64,000 bases of DNA from an uncultured Altererythrobacter sp. (GCA_947492235.1 CANLLZ010000002.1:682001-746000); one strand, 5' to 3'. Shown: positions 34,047 to 43,910, counted from the first letter of the stretch. Numbers and translations are program-made. Notes: generated by a model from the letters alone, not told the origin.

Positions 34047-35207
34047 TCACTCTGGGCCGCTCGTCCGGTCGATCCAGCCTCCGCCGATGACGCGCTGCCC
34101 GGCATAGATCACCGCCGCCTGTCCCGGTGCGACGCCCAGCTCCGGTGTCTCGAAGCGGATGGTTGTGGATGCGCCATCGCCCAGTGGCCCGTCCAGCGTG
34201 ACCGGCACCGGCTTCGATAGCGAGCGCACCTTGGCCGTCAGCGGGCTATCGGGCAGGGGGCCGATGCGGTTGGTTTCGATGAGCACCGCTTCGGAAACGG
34301 CCAGCATGCGTTTCGGGCCGACCCGCACTTGCGCAGTCTCGGCATCGATCCCTACGACGTAAAGCGGCTCCGGCTGCCCGCCGATATCCAGCCCGCGCCG
34401 CTGGCCGACGGTGTAGTGCACCACGCCCGGATGCTCGCCCAGGTTCTCGCCCGTGGCGGCATGGACGATCGCGCCCTTGCGGCCGCCTTCGGGGCGCATC
34501 GCCTTGACGATTTTCGCGTAATTGCCGTCGGGCACGAAGCAGATGTCCTGACTGTCTGGCTTGGCCGCATTGCGCAGCTGCGCGCCCTCGGCCAGCTCAC
34601 GGACCTGCGACTTGGGCAGGCCGCCCAGCGGGAAACGCAAAAAGTCGAGCTGTTCCTGCGTGGTCGCATAGAGGAAGTAGGACTGGTCGCGGGCCGGGTC
34701 GACGGCGCGGTGCAACTCGCTGCCGCCGGCGCCCGTTTCGCGCCGGACATAATGGCCGGTGGCAAGGCAATCCGCGCCCAGCTCGCGCGCCATGCGCAGC
34801 AGGTCGGTGAATTTCGGCCCCATATTGCAGCGGATGCAGGGGACGGGTGTCTTTCCGGCGAGGTAATCGTCGGCAAATTGCTCGACCACGTCCTCGCGAA
34901 ACGCGCTTTCGTGGTCGAAGACGTAATGCGCGATGCCTAGCCGGTCGGCGACGGCCCGCGCATCGGCAATATCGTCGCCCGCGCAGCACGCGCCCTTGCG
35001 TCCGGTCGCCGCGCCGTAATCATACAGCTGGAGCGTGATGCCGATCACTTCCGCACCGCTTTGCGCGGCCAGTGCCGCAACAACGGACGAATCCACACCG
35101 CCCGACATGGCGACCACGATCCGCCGCTCCGCCATAGGGCCGGGCAGGTCGAAGAGATCGGCAGCCTGAGGTGCAGGAAGGGTCGTCGCATTCAGCATGA
35201 GGGGCAT
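34047..35207 (-). CDS. mnmA: tRNA-specific 2-thiouridylase
   Basis: A 386-residue enzyme that thiolates U34 of Lys, Glu and Gln tRNAs. The PP-loop is [18 protein letters not shown], and the two catalytic cysteines lie in CIRCN (residue ~120) and [11 protein letters not shown]. The central GKTPVPC segment and C-terminal [19 protein letters not shown] also match. Starts at 35207 or 35198 are both ATG in frame. It is followed 10 bases later by an unknown gene. Confidence 0.96.
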   Translation of the reverse strand: MPLMLNATTLPAPQAADLFDLPGPMAERRIVVAMSGGVDSSVVAALAAQSGAEVIGITLQLYDYGAATGRKGACCAGDDIADARAVADRLGIAHYVFDHESAFREDVVEQFADDYLAGKTPVPCIRCNMGPKFTDLLRMARELGADCLATGHYVRRETGAGGSELHRAVDPARDQSYFLYATTQEQLDFLRFPLGGLPKSQVRELAEGAQLRNAAKPDSQDICFVPDGNYAKIVKAMRPEGGRKGAIVHAATGENLGEHPGVVHYTVGQRRGLDIGGQPEPLYVVGIDAETAQVRVGPKRMLAVSEAVLIETNRIGPLPDSPLTAKVRSLSKPVPVTLDGPLGDGASTTIRFETPELGVAPGQAAVIYAGQRVIGGGWIDRTSGPE

Positions 35208-35351
35208 ATAGGCGCGCCGGGAGCATTGCGCAAAGCCTGTCGCAGCAGGCGGTCAGACGCACTGTCCCGGCCCGTTATGTGCGCCCTGTGCTGGCGTTGT
35301 ACAGGCGCGGCGTGCCGTGCCTTGGCGCCGATCCGGTAATCCTAACCAGCA

Positions 35352-35368
35352 GTAAAGCCTCGCTTTAC
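35352..35368. promoter_or_regulatory. 17-bp perfect dyad GTAAAGC-CTC-GCTTTAC
   Basis: GTAAAGC at 35352-35358 and GCTTTAC at 35362-35368 are exact inverted copies with a three-base spacer. The dyad ends 34 bases before the start codon of the gene coupled to sciP. CTAA-N7-TAAA just upstream (35342-35356) resembles a weak CtrA box. It could be a transcription-factor operator or a hairpin in the leader. Confidence 0.4.
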
Positions 35369-35402
35369 CTGATGTTGACCACCAGGCCCTATTGGCAGTG
35401 TC

Positions 35403-35744
35403 ATGTTCGAAAGCACGACACCCCTTACAGACACTACCGGCACCGCCGGCAGAGCTGGCGAAACGGCGCAATTGCGCGCCTTTGCATGGCCTGAATTGAC
35501 CGCGCGGCTGGCTGCTGCGCGGGATGTGCGTGCTGTACTGACTCGCTCCGCCAAGCCGGTGCGCCCCCGCACTGGCGGAAGCTTCCTTACCGCAGGTACG
35601 GGAAAACCCGGCACGGCCAGCGATCAGAATTCGACGAATGAACGCCCAATTAACCTCGTTGGTTTATCGGGCAGCAAATCAACCGCGGCAATGTGTGCCG
35701 ACGCCGTAAGCGACGCGGCGCATGTCGACCGAGAGGCACCATGA
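35403..35744 (+). CDS. small hypothetical protein coupled to sciP
   Basis: A 113-residue protein beginning MFESTTPLTD. It has the block LRAFAWPELTARLAAARDVRAVL near residues 25-47, then a low-complexity Gly/Ser/Thr/Ala/Lys-rich tail. I recognise it only as a conserved unknown found near DUF1153 genes in this order. Its stop codon overlaps the sciP start as ATGA, which supports it being real and cotranslated. It is preceded by a 17-bp dyad. No function known; a regulator or partner of SciP is conjecture. Confidence 0.6.
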   Translation: MFESTTPLTDTTGTAGRAGETAQLRAFAWPELTARLAAARDVRAVLTRSAKPVRPRTGGSFLTAGTGKPGTASDQNSTNERPINLVGLSGSKSTAAMCADAVSDAAHVDREAP

Positions 35745-36040
35745 TCGAGAACCAGAAAATCAGGCCGGCAGAGGTCATCGGCCCCTTGGGTGAAGCGCTC
35801 ACCCTGGATGATCTGCCGTCCCCCAAGACAAAACGCTGGGTTGTCCGGCGCAAGGCCGAAGTGGTGGCCGCCGTCAATGGCGGGCTGCTGACGCTGGACG
35901 AAGTGCTGGAACGCTACAATCTGACCCTGGAAGAATTTGCCTCGTGGCAGCGATCGGTCGACCGCTCGGGCATGCAGGGTCTGCGGGTGACGCGCATCCA
36001 GCATTACCGCGACCTCTACGAGCGCCAGCTGAAATACTAA
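35741..36040 (+). CDS. sciP: SciP-type CtrA inhibitor (DUF1153)
   Basis: A 99-residue DUF1153 protein. The conserved run is VIGPLGEALTLDDLPSPKTK, then RWVVRRKAEVVAAVNGGLLT and LDEVLERYNLTLEEFASWQR, a winged-helix/HTH of trihelical type. SciP of Caulobacter binds CtrA and blocks its activation of target promoters. The ATG at 35741 is the conserved start. TrcR (5.3 kb) is another cell-cycle regulator in the same window. A G/C-rich hairpin (36077-36110) without T-tract follows. Confidence 0.94.
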   Translation: MIENQKIRPAEVIGPLGEALTLDDLPSPKTKRWVVRRKAEVVAAVNGGLLTLDEVLERYNLTLEEFASWQRSVDRSGMQGLRVTRIQHYRDLYERQLKY

Positions 36041-36076
36041 CGCGCTAGGCAAATACCGACCTAATCCTGTAAGCCT

Positions 36077-36110
36077 CCCGCATTCCGGCACACGATTTGT
36101 CCGGAACGGG
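36077..36110 (+). other. GC-rich hairpin after sciP
   Basis: CCCG 36077-36080 and TTCCGG 36083-36088 pair with CCGGAA 36101-36106 and CGGG 36107-36110 around a 12-base loop. No T-tract follows, so it may be a weak terminator, or a stem protecting the RNA end between sciP and the GlsB gene. Confidence 0.4.
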
Positions 36111-36162
36111 AAGGGCATCGGCACGTTTGAATGTCGAGCACAAACGCAACAGGAGTTTTAAA

Positions 36163-36426
36163 ATGGGTTGGATTATCGCAATTATTGTCGGAGGCATTGC
36201 TGGCTGGCTGGCCAGCATGGTCATGAACCGCGATGCCTCTATGGGCATCTTCCTCAACATCGTCGTAGGCATTATCGGCTCGGTCATCGGCAACGTGATT
36301 GCCGGGTTCGTCGGCATTGGCGGGTCGATTCAGGAATTCAGTCTGACCGGCCTGATCATTGCCGTGGTCGGTGCTGTTGTCCTGCTCGGCATCATCAACC
36401 TCGTTCAGCGTGGCCGCGTGCGCTAA
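36163..36426 (+). CDS. GlsB/YeaQ/YmgE-type small stress membrane protein
   Basis: An 87-residue protein of almost entirely membrane helices: MGWIIAIIVGGIAGWLAS, NIVVGIIGSVIGNVIAGFV and GLIIAVVGAVVLLGIINLV. This is the transglycosylase-associated (YmgE) family, small proteins of unclear role linked with stress in enterobacteria. AGGAG is 9 bases before the ATG. It is followed by a strong terminator. Confidence 0.92.
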   Translation: MGWIIAIIVGGIAGWLASMVMNRDASMGIFLNIVVGIIGSVIGNVIAGFVGIGGSIQEFSLTGLIIAVVGAVVLLGIINLVQRGRVR

Positions 36427-36455
36427 CGCATCAGCCGCTTTGCGAAAGAACGAAG

Positions 36456-36483
36456 GGGCTGTCCTGCGGGGCAGCCCTTTTTT
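36456..36483 (+). terminator. rho-independent terminator
   Basis: GGGCTG at 36456-36461 pairs with CAGCCC at 36472-36477, extended inwards by T-G and two C-G pairs, around loop TGCG. Six Ts follow (36478-36483). It ends the GlsB-like gene. Confidence 0.88.
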
Positions 36484-36648
36484 GTTGAGCGCTGACCCCC
36501 GGGTCATTGCGCTCTTTGTGCTGTCCGTCCCCTCGATTGCGCGGTTGGTAGAGGGCCTGATTGCCAAGGCGCGCGGGCCCACGTTATGGGGATTGCGCAA
36601 GGTGATATACCTGTCTAATACACTCGCGGAAGCATTTGCAGGCGAATT

Positions 36649-37851
36649 ATGAACTATCAGTCGACAAGGATCCGCAATGAGGATGCGCCCCGCATCGATG
36701 GCGTGCCCATTGGTCTGGATGGGGAGCCTGTGACGAAGAAATCCCGCTCGCTGTGGATCTGGCTCGGCATTGCCATCATTCTCGCAGGCATCATCGCAGC
36801 GGCATATTATTTCGTGACCGCTGGCGACGGTGCGGCGACCCCGGCGGCGGACCGCGATGATCAGGCGCCCAGTATTTCGGTGATCGCACCGGGTCAGGCC
36901 ACCATCGAAGGGACGATTTCTGCAACGGGCACACTGGCCGCACGGCGCGATGTGCCGGTGGGCGTGGTCGGCGAAGGTGGCCGCGTGGTTGCCGTGTCGG
37001 TCGATCAGGGCCAGTGGGTCAATGCCGGGCAAGTCCTCGTATCGATCGATCGCTCAGTGCAGAACCAGCAGGCGCGCGCGCAGGCCGCGCAGATCGAAGT
37101 CGCACGGTCCGATGCGCAATTGGCGCAGAGCAATCTCGACCGCGCGCTGCAACTGGTCGAGCGGGGCTTTATCTCGAAAGCCGATGTCGACCGCCTTACT
37201 GCAACGCGCGATTCCGCCCGGGCACGCGTGGGCGTCGCTCAGGCGCAGCTGGCTGAGCTGCAGGCGCGCAATGCGCGGCTGAACATTGTGGCCCCGGTGT
37301 CGGGCCTCGTGCTGGAGCGCAATGTCGAGCCCGGCCAGACGGTCAGCGCCGGCTCGCCTCCGCTGTTCCGGATCGCGCGCGGCGGGGAAATGGAATTGCT
37401 GGCCCGCGTGGGCGAAAGCGATTTGGCCCGGCTGTCGACCGGCGTGCAGGCGAGCGTCGTTCCGGCCGGCACTGACAAGCAGTTCAATGGCCAGATCTGG
37501 CAGCTTGCCCCGACGATCGATCAGCAGAACCGTCAGGGGACGGCCCGCATCGCCTTGCCCTACGCCGCAGAATTGCGTCCGGGCGGTTTTGCCACCGCAT
37601 CGATCAAGAGCGGCACGATTGTCGCGCCGATGCTGCCGGAATCCGCCGTCCAGTCCGATGAAGATGGAAGTTTCGTCTATATTGTCGGGCCGGAGAAAAA
37701 GGCCACGCGCCGGGCTGTGACCACGGGCATGGTGACCAATGACGGTATTGCCATTGTCGATGGCCTTGATGGAACAGAGCAGGTGGTGCTGAGGGCAGGC
37801 GGCTTCCTGACCGAAGGCGAGTCCATATCACCGCAACTGGTCGAGCAATAA
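36649..37851 (+). CDS. RND efflux periplasmic adaptor subunit (HlyD/MFP family)
   Basis: A 400-residue adaptor. The N-terminus is cytoplasmic, with a single membrane helix (LWIWLGIAIILAGIIAAAYYFV, residues 35-55). A lipoyl half-motif VVAVSVDQGQWVNAGQVLVSID follows, then a helical hairpin (about residues 140-200). The second lipoyl half is RLNIVAPVSGLVLERNVEPG, and the barrel and proximal domains end near residue 390. It lacks a lipobox. The partner permease begins 28 bases downstream; no outer-membrane channel gene is adjacent. Likely exports lipophilic or detergent-like compounds. Confidence 0.93.
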   Translation: MNYQSTRIRNEDAPRIDGVPIGLDGEPVTKKSRSLWIWLGIAIILAGIIAAAYYFVTAGDGAATPAADRDDQAPSISVIAPGQATIEGTISATGTLAARRDVPVGVVGEGGRVVAVSVDQGQWVNAGQVLVSIDRSVQNQQARAQAAQIEVARSDAQLAQSNLDRALQLVERGFISKADVDRLTATRDSARARVGVAQAQLAELQARNARLNIVAPVSGLVLERNVEPGQTVSAGSPPLFRIARGGEMELLARVGESDLARLSTGVQASVVPAGTDKQFNGQIWQLAPTIDQQNRQGTARIALPYAAELRPGGFATASIKSGTIVAPMLPESAVQSDEDGSFVYIVGPEKKATRRAVTTGMVTNDGIAIVDGLDGTEQVVLRAGGFLTEGESISPQLVEQ

Positions 37852-37879
37852 GCGCGCGAAAGCGGGAAAGAGCGATCTC

Positions 37880-40800
37880 ATGAACCTGAGGAACATCTCG
37901 GCCTGGTCGATCCGCAACCCGGTCATTCCGCTCGTCCTGTTTACCGCGCTGCTGCTTGCCGGGATGCTCAGCTTCGCCCGGATGGACGTGGTCAACAATC
38001 CGGATATCGAGTTCCCCGGCGTCAATGTCAGCATCTCGCAGCCGGGCGCCGCCCCGACCGAAATCGAGAACCAGATCACCCAGCGGGTCGAATCCTCGGT
38101 CCGCTCGATCAGCGGTGTGCGCAACATTTCTTCGACCGCACGCGAAGGGTCTTCGAACACATTCGTCGAATTCGAGATCGGCACCGACGTCAACGATGCT
38201 GTGTCGGAGGTGAAGAACGCCATCGACGCCACCCGTGGCAGCCTACCCGATGGCATTCTCGAACCGCGCATCAACAAGGTCGATGTCGCGGGCGGCTTCC
38301 TTGGCATTTACGCGGTCGAAGCCGACGACATGACGATCGAGCAGCTCAGCTGGTTCATCGATGATACGGTTGCCAAGCGCCTTCTCTCTATCGAGGGCAT
38401 GGCCGAGGCCAATCGCTTCGCAGGGGTCGACCGCGAAATCGAGGTCATTCTCGACCCGGCCAAAATGCAATCGCTGGGCGTCACGGCCAGCCAGATCAAC
38501 CAGTTGCTCCGGCTCGACAATATCGATGCTGGCGGCGGCGTGGCGGAAGTGGGCGGCACCCGTCAGTCGGTCCGCGTGCTCGGTAATAACGAGAGCGCTT
38601 ACGAGCTGTCCCAGCGCCAGATCCGCGTGGCCGGGGGTCAGACGATCAAGCTGGCCGAGGTCGCGACGGTGCGCGACGGGTTCAGCGAGCGGACGTCGAT
38701 CAGCAAGGTGCGCGACAAGGAAGTGGTGAACTTCGCCATGAGCCGCGCAAAGGGCGCGAGCGATGTTACCGTTTACGAGAAAGCGAAAGAGGTCATCGCC
38801 GAGATCGAGGCGGAAAACCCGGGCGTCACCTTCATCCCGCTGTTCAACACGGTGAAGTACACCGAAGACCAGTATGAAAGCTCGATTGCGGCCATGATCG
38901 AGGGCGCCATCCTCGCCGTGGTCGTGGTGTTCTTCTTCCTGCGCGACTGGCGTGCGACCATCATTTCCGCGGTCGCAATCCCGCTCTCGGCCATCCCGAC
39001 CTTCTGGTTTATGGATTTGCTCGGCTTCAACCTGAACCAGATGTCGCTACTCGCGCTCGGATTGGTCGCAGGTGTGCTGGTCGATGACGCGATCGTGGAG
39101 ATCGAGAACATCGTGCGCCATATGAGGATGGGCAAAACCGCCTATCAGGCGAGTATCGACGCGGCAGACGAAATCGGCCTGGCCGTTGTTGCCACTTCGA
39201 TGTGTATCGTTGCCGTGTTCCTGCCGGTCGGCCTCATGCCCGGCATCACCGGCCAGTTTTTCCAGAATTTCGGCCTGACCATTGTGGCCGCCGTGCTGAT
39301 GTCGCTTGCGGTTGCCCGCATGATCACCCCTATGATGGCGGCGTATTTTCTTCAGTCGAAGGGCCATGGCGCGCACGGCGAAGGAAAGTGGATGGACCGC
39401 TATATGCGCGTGCTGCGCTGGTCGCTCGACCGCGGCAAGATGCACGCGATGCGGGCCGGTCTGCCCGGTCCGAAGCATCGCTGGCTCTACACGATCACTG
39501 CCTTCCTCCTGTTCATTGCTATGCTGGTGATCCCCGGCGCGGCGGTTTTCATGTCGTGGAACGCGCTCGCAGAGCTCGACATCCCCGGCACGCTAGCAGG
39601 AGCCCTCTTCGAGAATACCGAGGACGGGATCGGCTTCGGCGTAAAGCGCGTCTTCGATGTTTTGTTGCTGGGCTTCGTTTCGCTGCTGGGTTTCCTGGCC
39701 GGACTCCTCCTTCTGCGCCTCCTGGGCGTCCTGCCCCGGATCATGGGTGGCAGCATCCGCAATTCGTGGATCTGGCTCGAAGCGCGCTTTTACGACCATC
39801 GCATCTGGGTGCTGACGGTCGGCTATTTCTCGTTCCTGCTCACCGTCCTGCTGTTTGCGAACCTGCCGTTCCAGTTCCAGCCGGAGACCGATAACGACAA
39901 CAGCCGAGTGGAAATCGAGATGGTCCCCGGCACGACGCTCGAATCGACCGAGCGAGTCTCCGACCGGGTGGCCGCGCTGCTGTATGAACAGCCCGAAGTG
40001 GAACGCGCTCTGGAGCGCGTGCGCGAAGGCAATGCGACGATCTACATCACGCTGAAGGAAGACCGCGCACGCAAATCTTACGAGTTCGAGCGCGCACTTG
40101 CACCCGAACTCGCCAAGATCCCAGATGCACGCGTGCGCTTCCAGTCGCAGGGCGGCCCAGGCGGTCCGGGCAGTGGCCGCGACATCACCATCATGCTGGC
40201 CGGATCCGATCCCCGTTCGCTGAGCGACACAGCCTCCAAGCTGGTCGAGGAGATGAAGGGGCTCGAACTGGTCAATGCCCCGCGCATCACCGCCGACGTG
40301 CCGCGTCCCGAAATCATTATCCGCCCCCGGCCAGAGCTTGCCAGCGATCTGGGAATCACGACGATTGCGCTCAGCCAGACCATCCGCATCGCTACAATCG
40401 GCGAAATCGAGCAGAATGCAGCGAAATTCTCGCTGTCGGATCGCCAGATCCCTATCCGTGTGAAACTTCCCGAAGATTCGCGCGAGGACCTCGACACCAT
40501 CCGCAATCTGCCGGTGCAAACTGCCAATGGCGGCTCGGTCCCGCTGGGGCGCGTGGCGGATATCTCGTTCGGCGCAGGGCCGACGACCATCCAGCGCTAC
40601 AACCAGAACCGCCGCGTCTTTATCGGCGCCGATCTGGCCAGCGGTGTTTTGCGGGGCGACGCGATGGAGCAGATCAACGCGCTGCCCACTCTGGCCGAGC
40701 TGCCGCAAGGCGTGATCCGCGATGCCGTGGGCGAGGATGAGCTGCAGGTCGAGCTGATGAACAATTTCAGCGTCGCCCTCATTGCCGGTATCCTGCTGGT

Positions 40801-41353
40801 CTTTGCGACGCTCGTCCTGCTCTACAAGCGCCTGATGAGCCCGCTGGTCAATATGGGGTCGCTTGCGCTGGCACCGCTGGGCGGAATATTGCTTGTCTGG
40901 CTGATCGGCCAGCCCAACTCCATGCCGGTGCTGATCGGGATCCTGCTCTTGCTGGGTATCGTTTCCAAAAACTCCATCCTGCTGATCGACTTCGCAATCG
41001 AGGAAATGGCGACCGGACGGCGCAAGCTCGATGCCATTGTCGATGCGGGTCACAAGCGTGCGCAGCCTATCGTTATGACGACAGTGGCGATGACGGCGGG
41101 CATGGTGCCGACGGCCATCTCGCTCTCCGGCGACGGGGCGTGGCGTCAACCGATGGGCGTGGTGGTGATCGGCGGGTTGATCCTCTCGACCGTGCTGACC
41201 CTGTTGATCGTTCCGGCCGGTTTCAGTCTCGCAGACGGGTTGGAGCGCCGCCTCGGTCCGTGGATGAAATCGAAGTTCCTCACCTATAAGGACGGCGACA
41301 ATCTGACCGATACGGCTGATCCGAACCATCCGGGGCCTGTGCCTGCGGAGTGA
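37880..41353 (+). CDS. RND efflux permease with an extra membrane insertion
   Basis: A 1157-residue inner-membrane proton antiporter. The start [20 protein letters not shown] is typical, and the helix-4/10 region contains the conserved [20 protein letters not shown] with acidic residues. Standard members have about 1020-1050 residues. Here about 110 extra residues (roughly 535-645) carry two more hydrophobic segments, [20 protein letters not shown] and [20 protein letters not shown], between the usual helices 6 and 7. Helix 7 ([17 protein letters not shown]) then leads to the second porter domain with FQPETD. The stop overlaps the next gene's GTG (GTGA). Confidence 0.94.
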   Translation: MNLRNISAWSIRNPVIPLVLFTALLLAGMLSFARMDVVNNPDIEFPGVNVSISQPGAAPTEIENQITQRVESSVRSISGVRNISSTAREGSSNTFVEFEIGTDVNDAVSEVKNAIDATRGSLPDGILEPRINKVDVAGGFLGIYAVEADDMTIEQLSWFIDDTVAKRLLSIEGMAEANRFAGVDREIEVILDPAKMQSLGVTASQINQLLRLDNIDAGGGVAEVGGTRQSVRVLGNNESAYELSQRQIRVAGGQTIKLAEVATVRDGFSERTSISKVRDKEVVNFAMSRAKGASDVTVYEKAKEVIAEIEAENPGVTFIPLFNTVKYTEDQYESSIAAMIEGAILAVVVVFFFLRDWRATIISAVAIPLSAIPTFWFMDLLGFNLNQMSLLALGLVAGVLVDDAIVEIENIVRHMRMGKTAYQASIDAADEIGLAVVATSMCIVAVFLPVGLMPGITGQFFQNFGLTIVAAVLMSLAVARMITPMMAAYFLQSKGHGAHGEGKWMDRYMRVLRWSLDRGKMHAMRAGLPGPKHRWLYTITAFLLFIAMLVIPGAAVFMSWNALAELDIPGTLAGALFENTEDGIGFGVKRVFDVLLLGFVSLLGFLAGLLLLRLLGVLPRIMGGSIRNSWIWLEARFYDHRIWVLTVGYFSFLLTVLLFANLPFQFQPETDNDNSRVEIEMVPGTTLESTERVSDRVAALLYEQPEVERALERVREGNATIYITLKEDRARKSYEFERALAPELAKIPDARVRFQSQGGPGGPGSGRDITIMLAGSDPRSLSDTASKLVEEMKGLELVNAPRITADVPRPEIIIRPRPELASDLGITTIALSQTIRIATIGEIEQNAAKFSLSDRQIPIRVKLPEDSREDLDTIRNLPVQTANGGSVPLGRVADISFGAGPTTIQRYNQNRRVFIGADLASGVLRGDAMEQINALPTLAELPQGVIRDAVGEDELQVELMNNFSVALIAGILLVFATLVLLYKRLMSPLVNMGSLALAPLGGILLVWLIGQPNSMPVLIGILLLLGIVSKNSILLIDFAIEEMATGRRKLDAIVDAGHKRAQPIVMTTVAMTAGMVPTAISLSGDGAWRQPMGVVVIGGLILSTVLTLLIVPAGFSLADGLERRLGPWMKSKFLTYKDGDNLTDTADPNHPGPVPAE

Positions 41354-42633
41354 AGACGCGGTTGGCAATAGCACCCGGTATGGCGCCCATCCCGCCTGAC
41401 CGCGCGCGCATCATGCGGATCACCGCGACGGCGATGCTGGTCCTGATGGGCAGCATCTTCCTCGCGACCAAGCAGGTGCTCGATCTGCACCCGGCTTGGG
41501 GCTTCGTGAATGCGTTTGCCGAGGCTGCTCTGGTCGGCGGACTGGCGGACTGGTTCGCGGTCACGGCGCTGTTCCGCCATCCGCTCGGCCTGCCGATCCC
41601 GCACACTGCGATCATCCCTAACAACAAGGACCGCATCGCCGACACGATGGCGGATTTCCTGCGGACCAATTTCCTCACCCCCGCTGTGGTCGCACGGCGC
41701 ATGCAAGGCATGAACGTGGCGGGCGCTGCAGGTGAATTTCTGGTCGATCCGGAGGCCAATGCAGAGGGCGGCACCCGATCGCGCATTACCGGCGGCGCGG
41801 CAGAGCTGTTTGCCGAAATCCTCGAATCGCTCGACCCCAACCGGCTCGGCACGCAGGTGCGCAGCGGGCTGGCGGCCCAGGTGGCGAAGATCGACGTGGC
41901 TCCGCTGCTCGGCCGGATGCTCGAGAACGCTATCGCCGATAATCGCCATCTGCCGCTGATGGACGGAGTGATCCGCTGGACCGGTCTGACGCTGGAGGAC
42001 AATGAGGAAACGGTGCGCGATATCATCAGCCAGCGCGCCAATTCAGTGCTGCGCTGGACCGGCCTCGACGAGCGGATTTCGGCCTCGGTTCTGGATGGCC
42101 TTTACCGATTGCTGGCCGAAGTGCTGGTAGACCCTGACCATCCCCTGCGCGAGAAAATCCAGGAAGGGATGGAGAAGCTGGGGCAGGATCTGCAGCACGA
42201 TCCGGTCACGCGTGAACGGGTGGAAGAGATGAAGCGCGATCTGCTGGAAAACCCCGCGGTCGCCGAATGGTGGCTGGGCGTGTGGGAGCGGATTCGCCGC
42301 TCGCTGATCCGCCGCGCCCGTGATCCCGATAGCGCTCTGGGCGGCGAGATGCGCAAGGGCCTGAAAGAGCTGGGCGATGCTCTGAAGCAGGACAAGCGGC
42401 TGCAAATGCAGGTCAACCGCTTTGCCCGGCGCACGGCAGTCGGTGTCGCCACGCGCTATGGCCAGCAGATCGTTCAACTGGTGTCCGAAACCGTCAAGCG
42501 GTGGGATGCGACGACTGTCACTGACCGGGTGGAGGGCGCGGTGGGCCGTGACCTGCAATTCATCCGCATCAATGGGACGCTGGTCGGCGGGCTGGTCGGG
42601 ATGACGATCCACACGCTGGATGTCCTGATCTGA
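41350..42633 (+). CDS. DUF445 family membrane-associated protein
   Basis: A 427-residue protein. The N-terminus has a membrane helix (TATAMLVLMGSIFLATKQV), followed by the family hallmark AEAALVGGLADWFAVTALFR and HPLGLPIPHTAIIPNNKDRI. The rest is a long amphipathic helical region, ending with another hydrophobic segment (INGTLVGGLVGMTIHTL). Its role is unknown. GTG at 41350 overlaps the RND stop by 4 bases, so it is in the same operon, which is unusual enough to suggest a role with the pump. Confidence 0.9.
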   Translation: MKTRLAIAPGMAPIPPDRARIMRITATAMLVLMGSIFLATKQVLDLHPAWGFVNAFAEAALVGGLADWFAVTALFRHPLGLPIPHTAIIPNNKDRIADTMADFLRTNFLTPAVVARRMQGMNVAGAAGEFLVDPEANAEGGTRSRITGGAAELFAEILESLDPNRLGTQVRSGLAAQVAKIDVAPLLGRMLENAIADNRHLPLMDGVIRWTGLTLEDNEETVRDIISQRANSVLRWTGLDERISASVLDGLYRLLAEVLVDPDHPLREKIQEGMEKLGQDLQHDPVTRERVEEMKRDLLENPAVAEWWLGVWERIRRSLIRRARDPDSALGGEMRKGLKELGDALKQDKRLQMQVNRFARRTAVGVATRYGQQIVQLVSETVKRWDATTVTDRVEGAVGRDLQFIRINGTLVGGLVGMTIHTLDVLI

Positions 42634-42710
42634 CCGGCCCTCTACAGGCGTCGCACAGACCCACTGAACCGCGAGCGCCCGCAAATCGCTCCATCCCTCT
42701 ACAACAGCGT

Positions 42711-43172
42711 ATGGCCCAGAAACCCCACGCCACGCATCAGACCCTTTCCCTGCGCTCCGGCGAGCAGATTTTCGTCAATGGCGCGCTGATAGAGGCGCGC
42801 TCGCCCTGCCGCCTGCGGTTCGGCCCCTCGGCCAGCATCGTGCGTTCTGTCGCCCGCGCCGATGCTTCTGCCATCTGCCGCGCGCTGGGCGAATTGTACC
42901 GGGAGACCGTGCACCTCGAAAGCCATCCGGAAGCTCTCGCGGCGCAGCGCAGCGAAATGATTGCGGCGCTCAATACGCTGGTCGCCATGATGCGCACGAC
43001 ACCCGCGCAGGCCCACTGCTCGCGCTATGTGGCGGCGCTGGGGCAAGGCGATATCCCGACAGCGCTCGACGCGCTGCGCGCGCTGGCTCGGCTGATGCAG
43101 ACCGGCGAGACCCGGCAATTGCCGCTTCGTAAACCCATGCCGCAGTCCATTCCCCTAGCCGTCAATACCTAG
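42711..43172 (+). CDS. FlbT-like protein (divergent)
   Basis: A 153-residue protein. SLRSGEQIFVNGALIEARS, then FGPSASIVRS and an LxxxLYRETVHLESHPE segment with a helical C-terminal half (TTPAQAHCSRYVAALGQGD), follows the layout of FlbT, the flagellin-translation regulator of Caulobacter (LKPGEKFVLNGAVV..., ASVLRE..., helical tail). Similarity is by eye and moderate; the central portion differs. No flagellar gene is in the window. It is followed 69 bases later by a sigma-factor-like gene. Confidence 0.5.
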   Translation: MAQKPHATHQTLSLRSGEQIFVNGALIEARSPCRLRFGPSASIVRSVARADASAICRALGELYRETVHLESHPEALAAQRSEMIAALNTLVAMMRTTPAQAHCSRYVAALGQGDIPTALDALRALARLMQTGETRQLPLRKPMPQSIPLAVNT

Positions 43173-43241
43173 GCCTCCGTTGGCCATACTGCAGGGCCAC
43201 CCGCTCCATCCCATGCTCGCACCGGGTGATGGGAGAGGGAT

Positions 43242-43910
43242 ATGCCGCAGGCCGCACAGCACGCGCTCGAAGAAGCGGTTCTCGAAGCCCAGGCAATTGA
43301 CAAACGTCAGGTGGCGGATGGCACTCGCTCATCCCGCGACCACCGCCATGACCGCCATCGGCTCGACCATTTGCACCGCCGCATCTTTCTCTTGCTCGCT
43401 CCGCGAATCCAGCATCTGACCGCGCGCTATGGCCTGCGCGATATGGAGGATGATGCCCGGCAGGCCTGTGCCATTGCAATCCACCGCGCGGTGCAAAGCT
43501 ACGACTCCGCCAAGGCCAGTTTCTCCACCCACGTGACATGGGCGATGCGGGGTGAACTGCAATCGCTCCGTCATCGCGTGCGCCTCGACCAGCGCGACAG
43601 CGCGAAGGCTGCCGGTGCGCACACCGTATCGCTGGAGGGCCTGTCCACGGGCGAAGGGCAGGCGGTGTATGAGATCGTCGATGATGCGAGCCACGGGCGG
43701 GTGGAGCAGGCTGCGTCGGACATGACCGCGCGGCGCGCTCTGACGCGGCTGATGGACCGGATCGACAGCCCGGAAGACGAACGCGCGATCGTGCTGGAGG
43801 CTCTGTTCGAGAGGGAGAGCCGTCAGGAACTTCCGGCAAAAGAACGCGAAAGACGGCGGCAGATCGTGCGCCGGACGTTTCGGAACTGCGCGAAGGCGGC
43901 GGCGGGGTGA
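43242..43910 (+). CDS. sigma-70 region-2-like regulatory protein
   Basis: A 222-residue soluble protein. Residues about 45-115 read like sigma-70 region 2: RIFLLLAPRIQHLTARYGLR, DMEDDARQACAIAIHRAVQS, then YDSAKASFSTHVTWAMRGEL ending RHRVRLDQR. A helical C-terminal part (MDRIDSPEDERAIVLEALFE, and RRRQIVRRTFRNCAKAA) may be a degenerate region 4. It starts ATGCCG with GGGAGAGGG upstream and converges with the TonB-C-like gene (17 bases apart). An antisense ORF of similar length exists but lacks recognisable features. It might be an alternative sigma factor or a derived regulator. Confidence 0.6.
   Translation: MPQAAQHALEEAVLEAQAIDKRQVADGTRSSRDHRHDRHRLDHLHRRIFLLLAPRIQHLTARYGLRDMEDDARQACAIAIHRAVQSYDSAKASFSTHVTWAMRGELQSLRHRVRLDQRDSAKAAGAHTVSLEGLSTGEGQAVYEIVDDASHGRVEQAASDMTARRALTRLMDRIDSPEDERAIVLEALFERESRQELPAKERERRRQIVRRTFRNCAKAAAG

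Noticed and set aside
36526-36600. A GC-rich stretch that could look like a tRNA arm (GCGCGGTTGGTAGAGGG).
   Set aside because: No acceptor stem, anticodon or T-loop of proper spacing can be drawn around it.
39593-41374. 593-codon frame antisense to the RND permease.
   Set aside because: Opposes an evident RND transporter; translation shows His/Gln-rich nonsense typical of reverse-complement high-GC frames.
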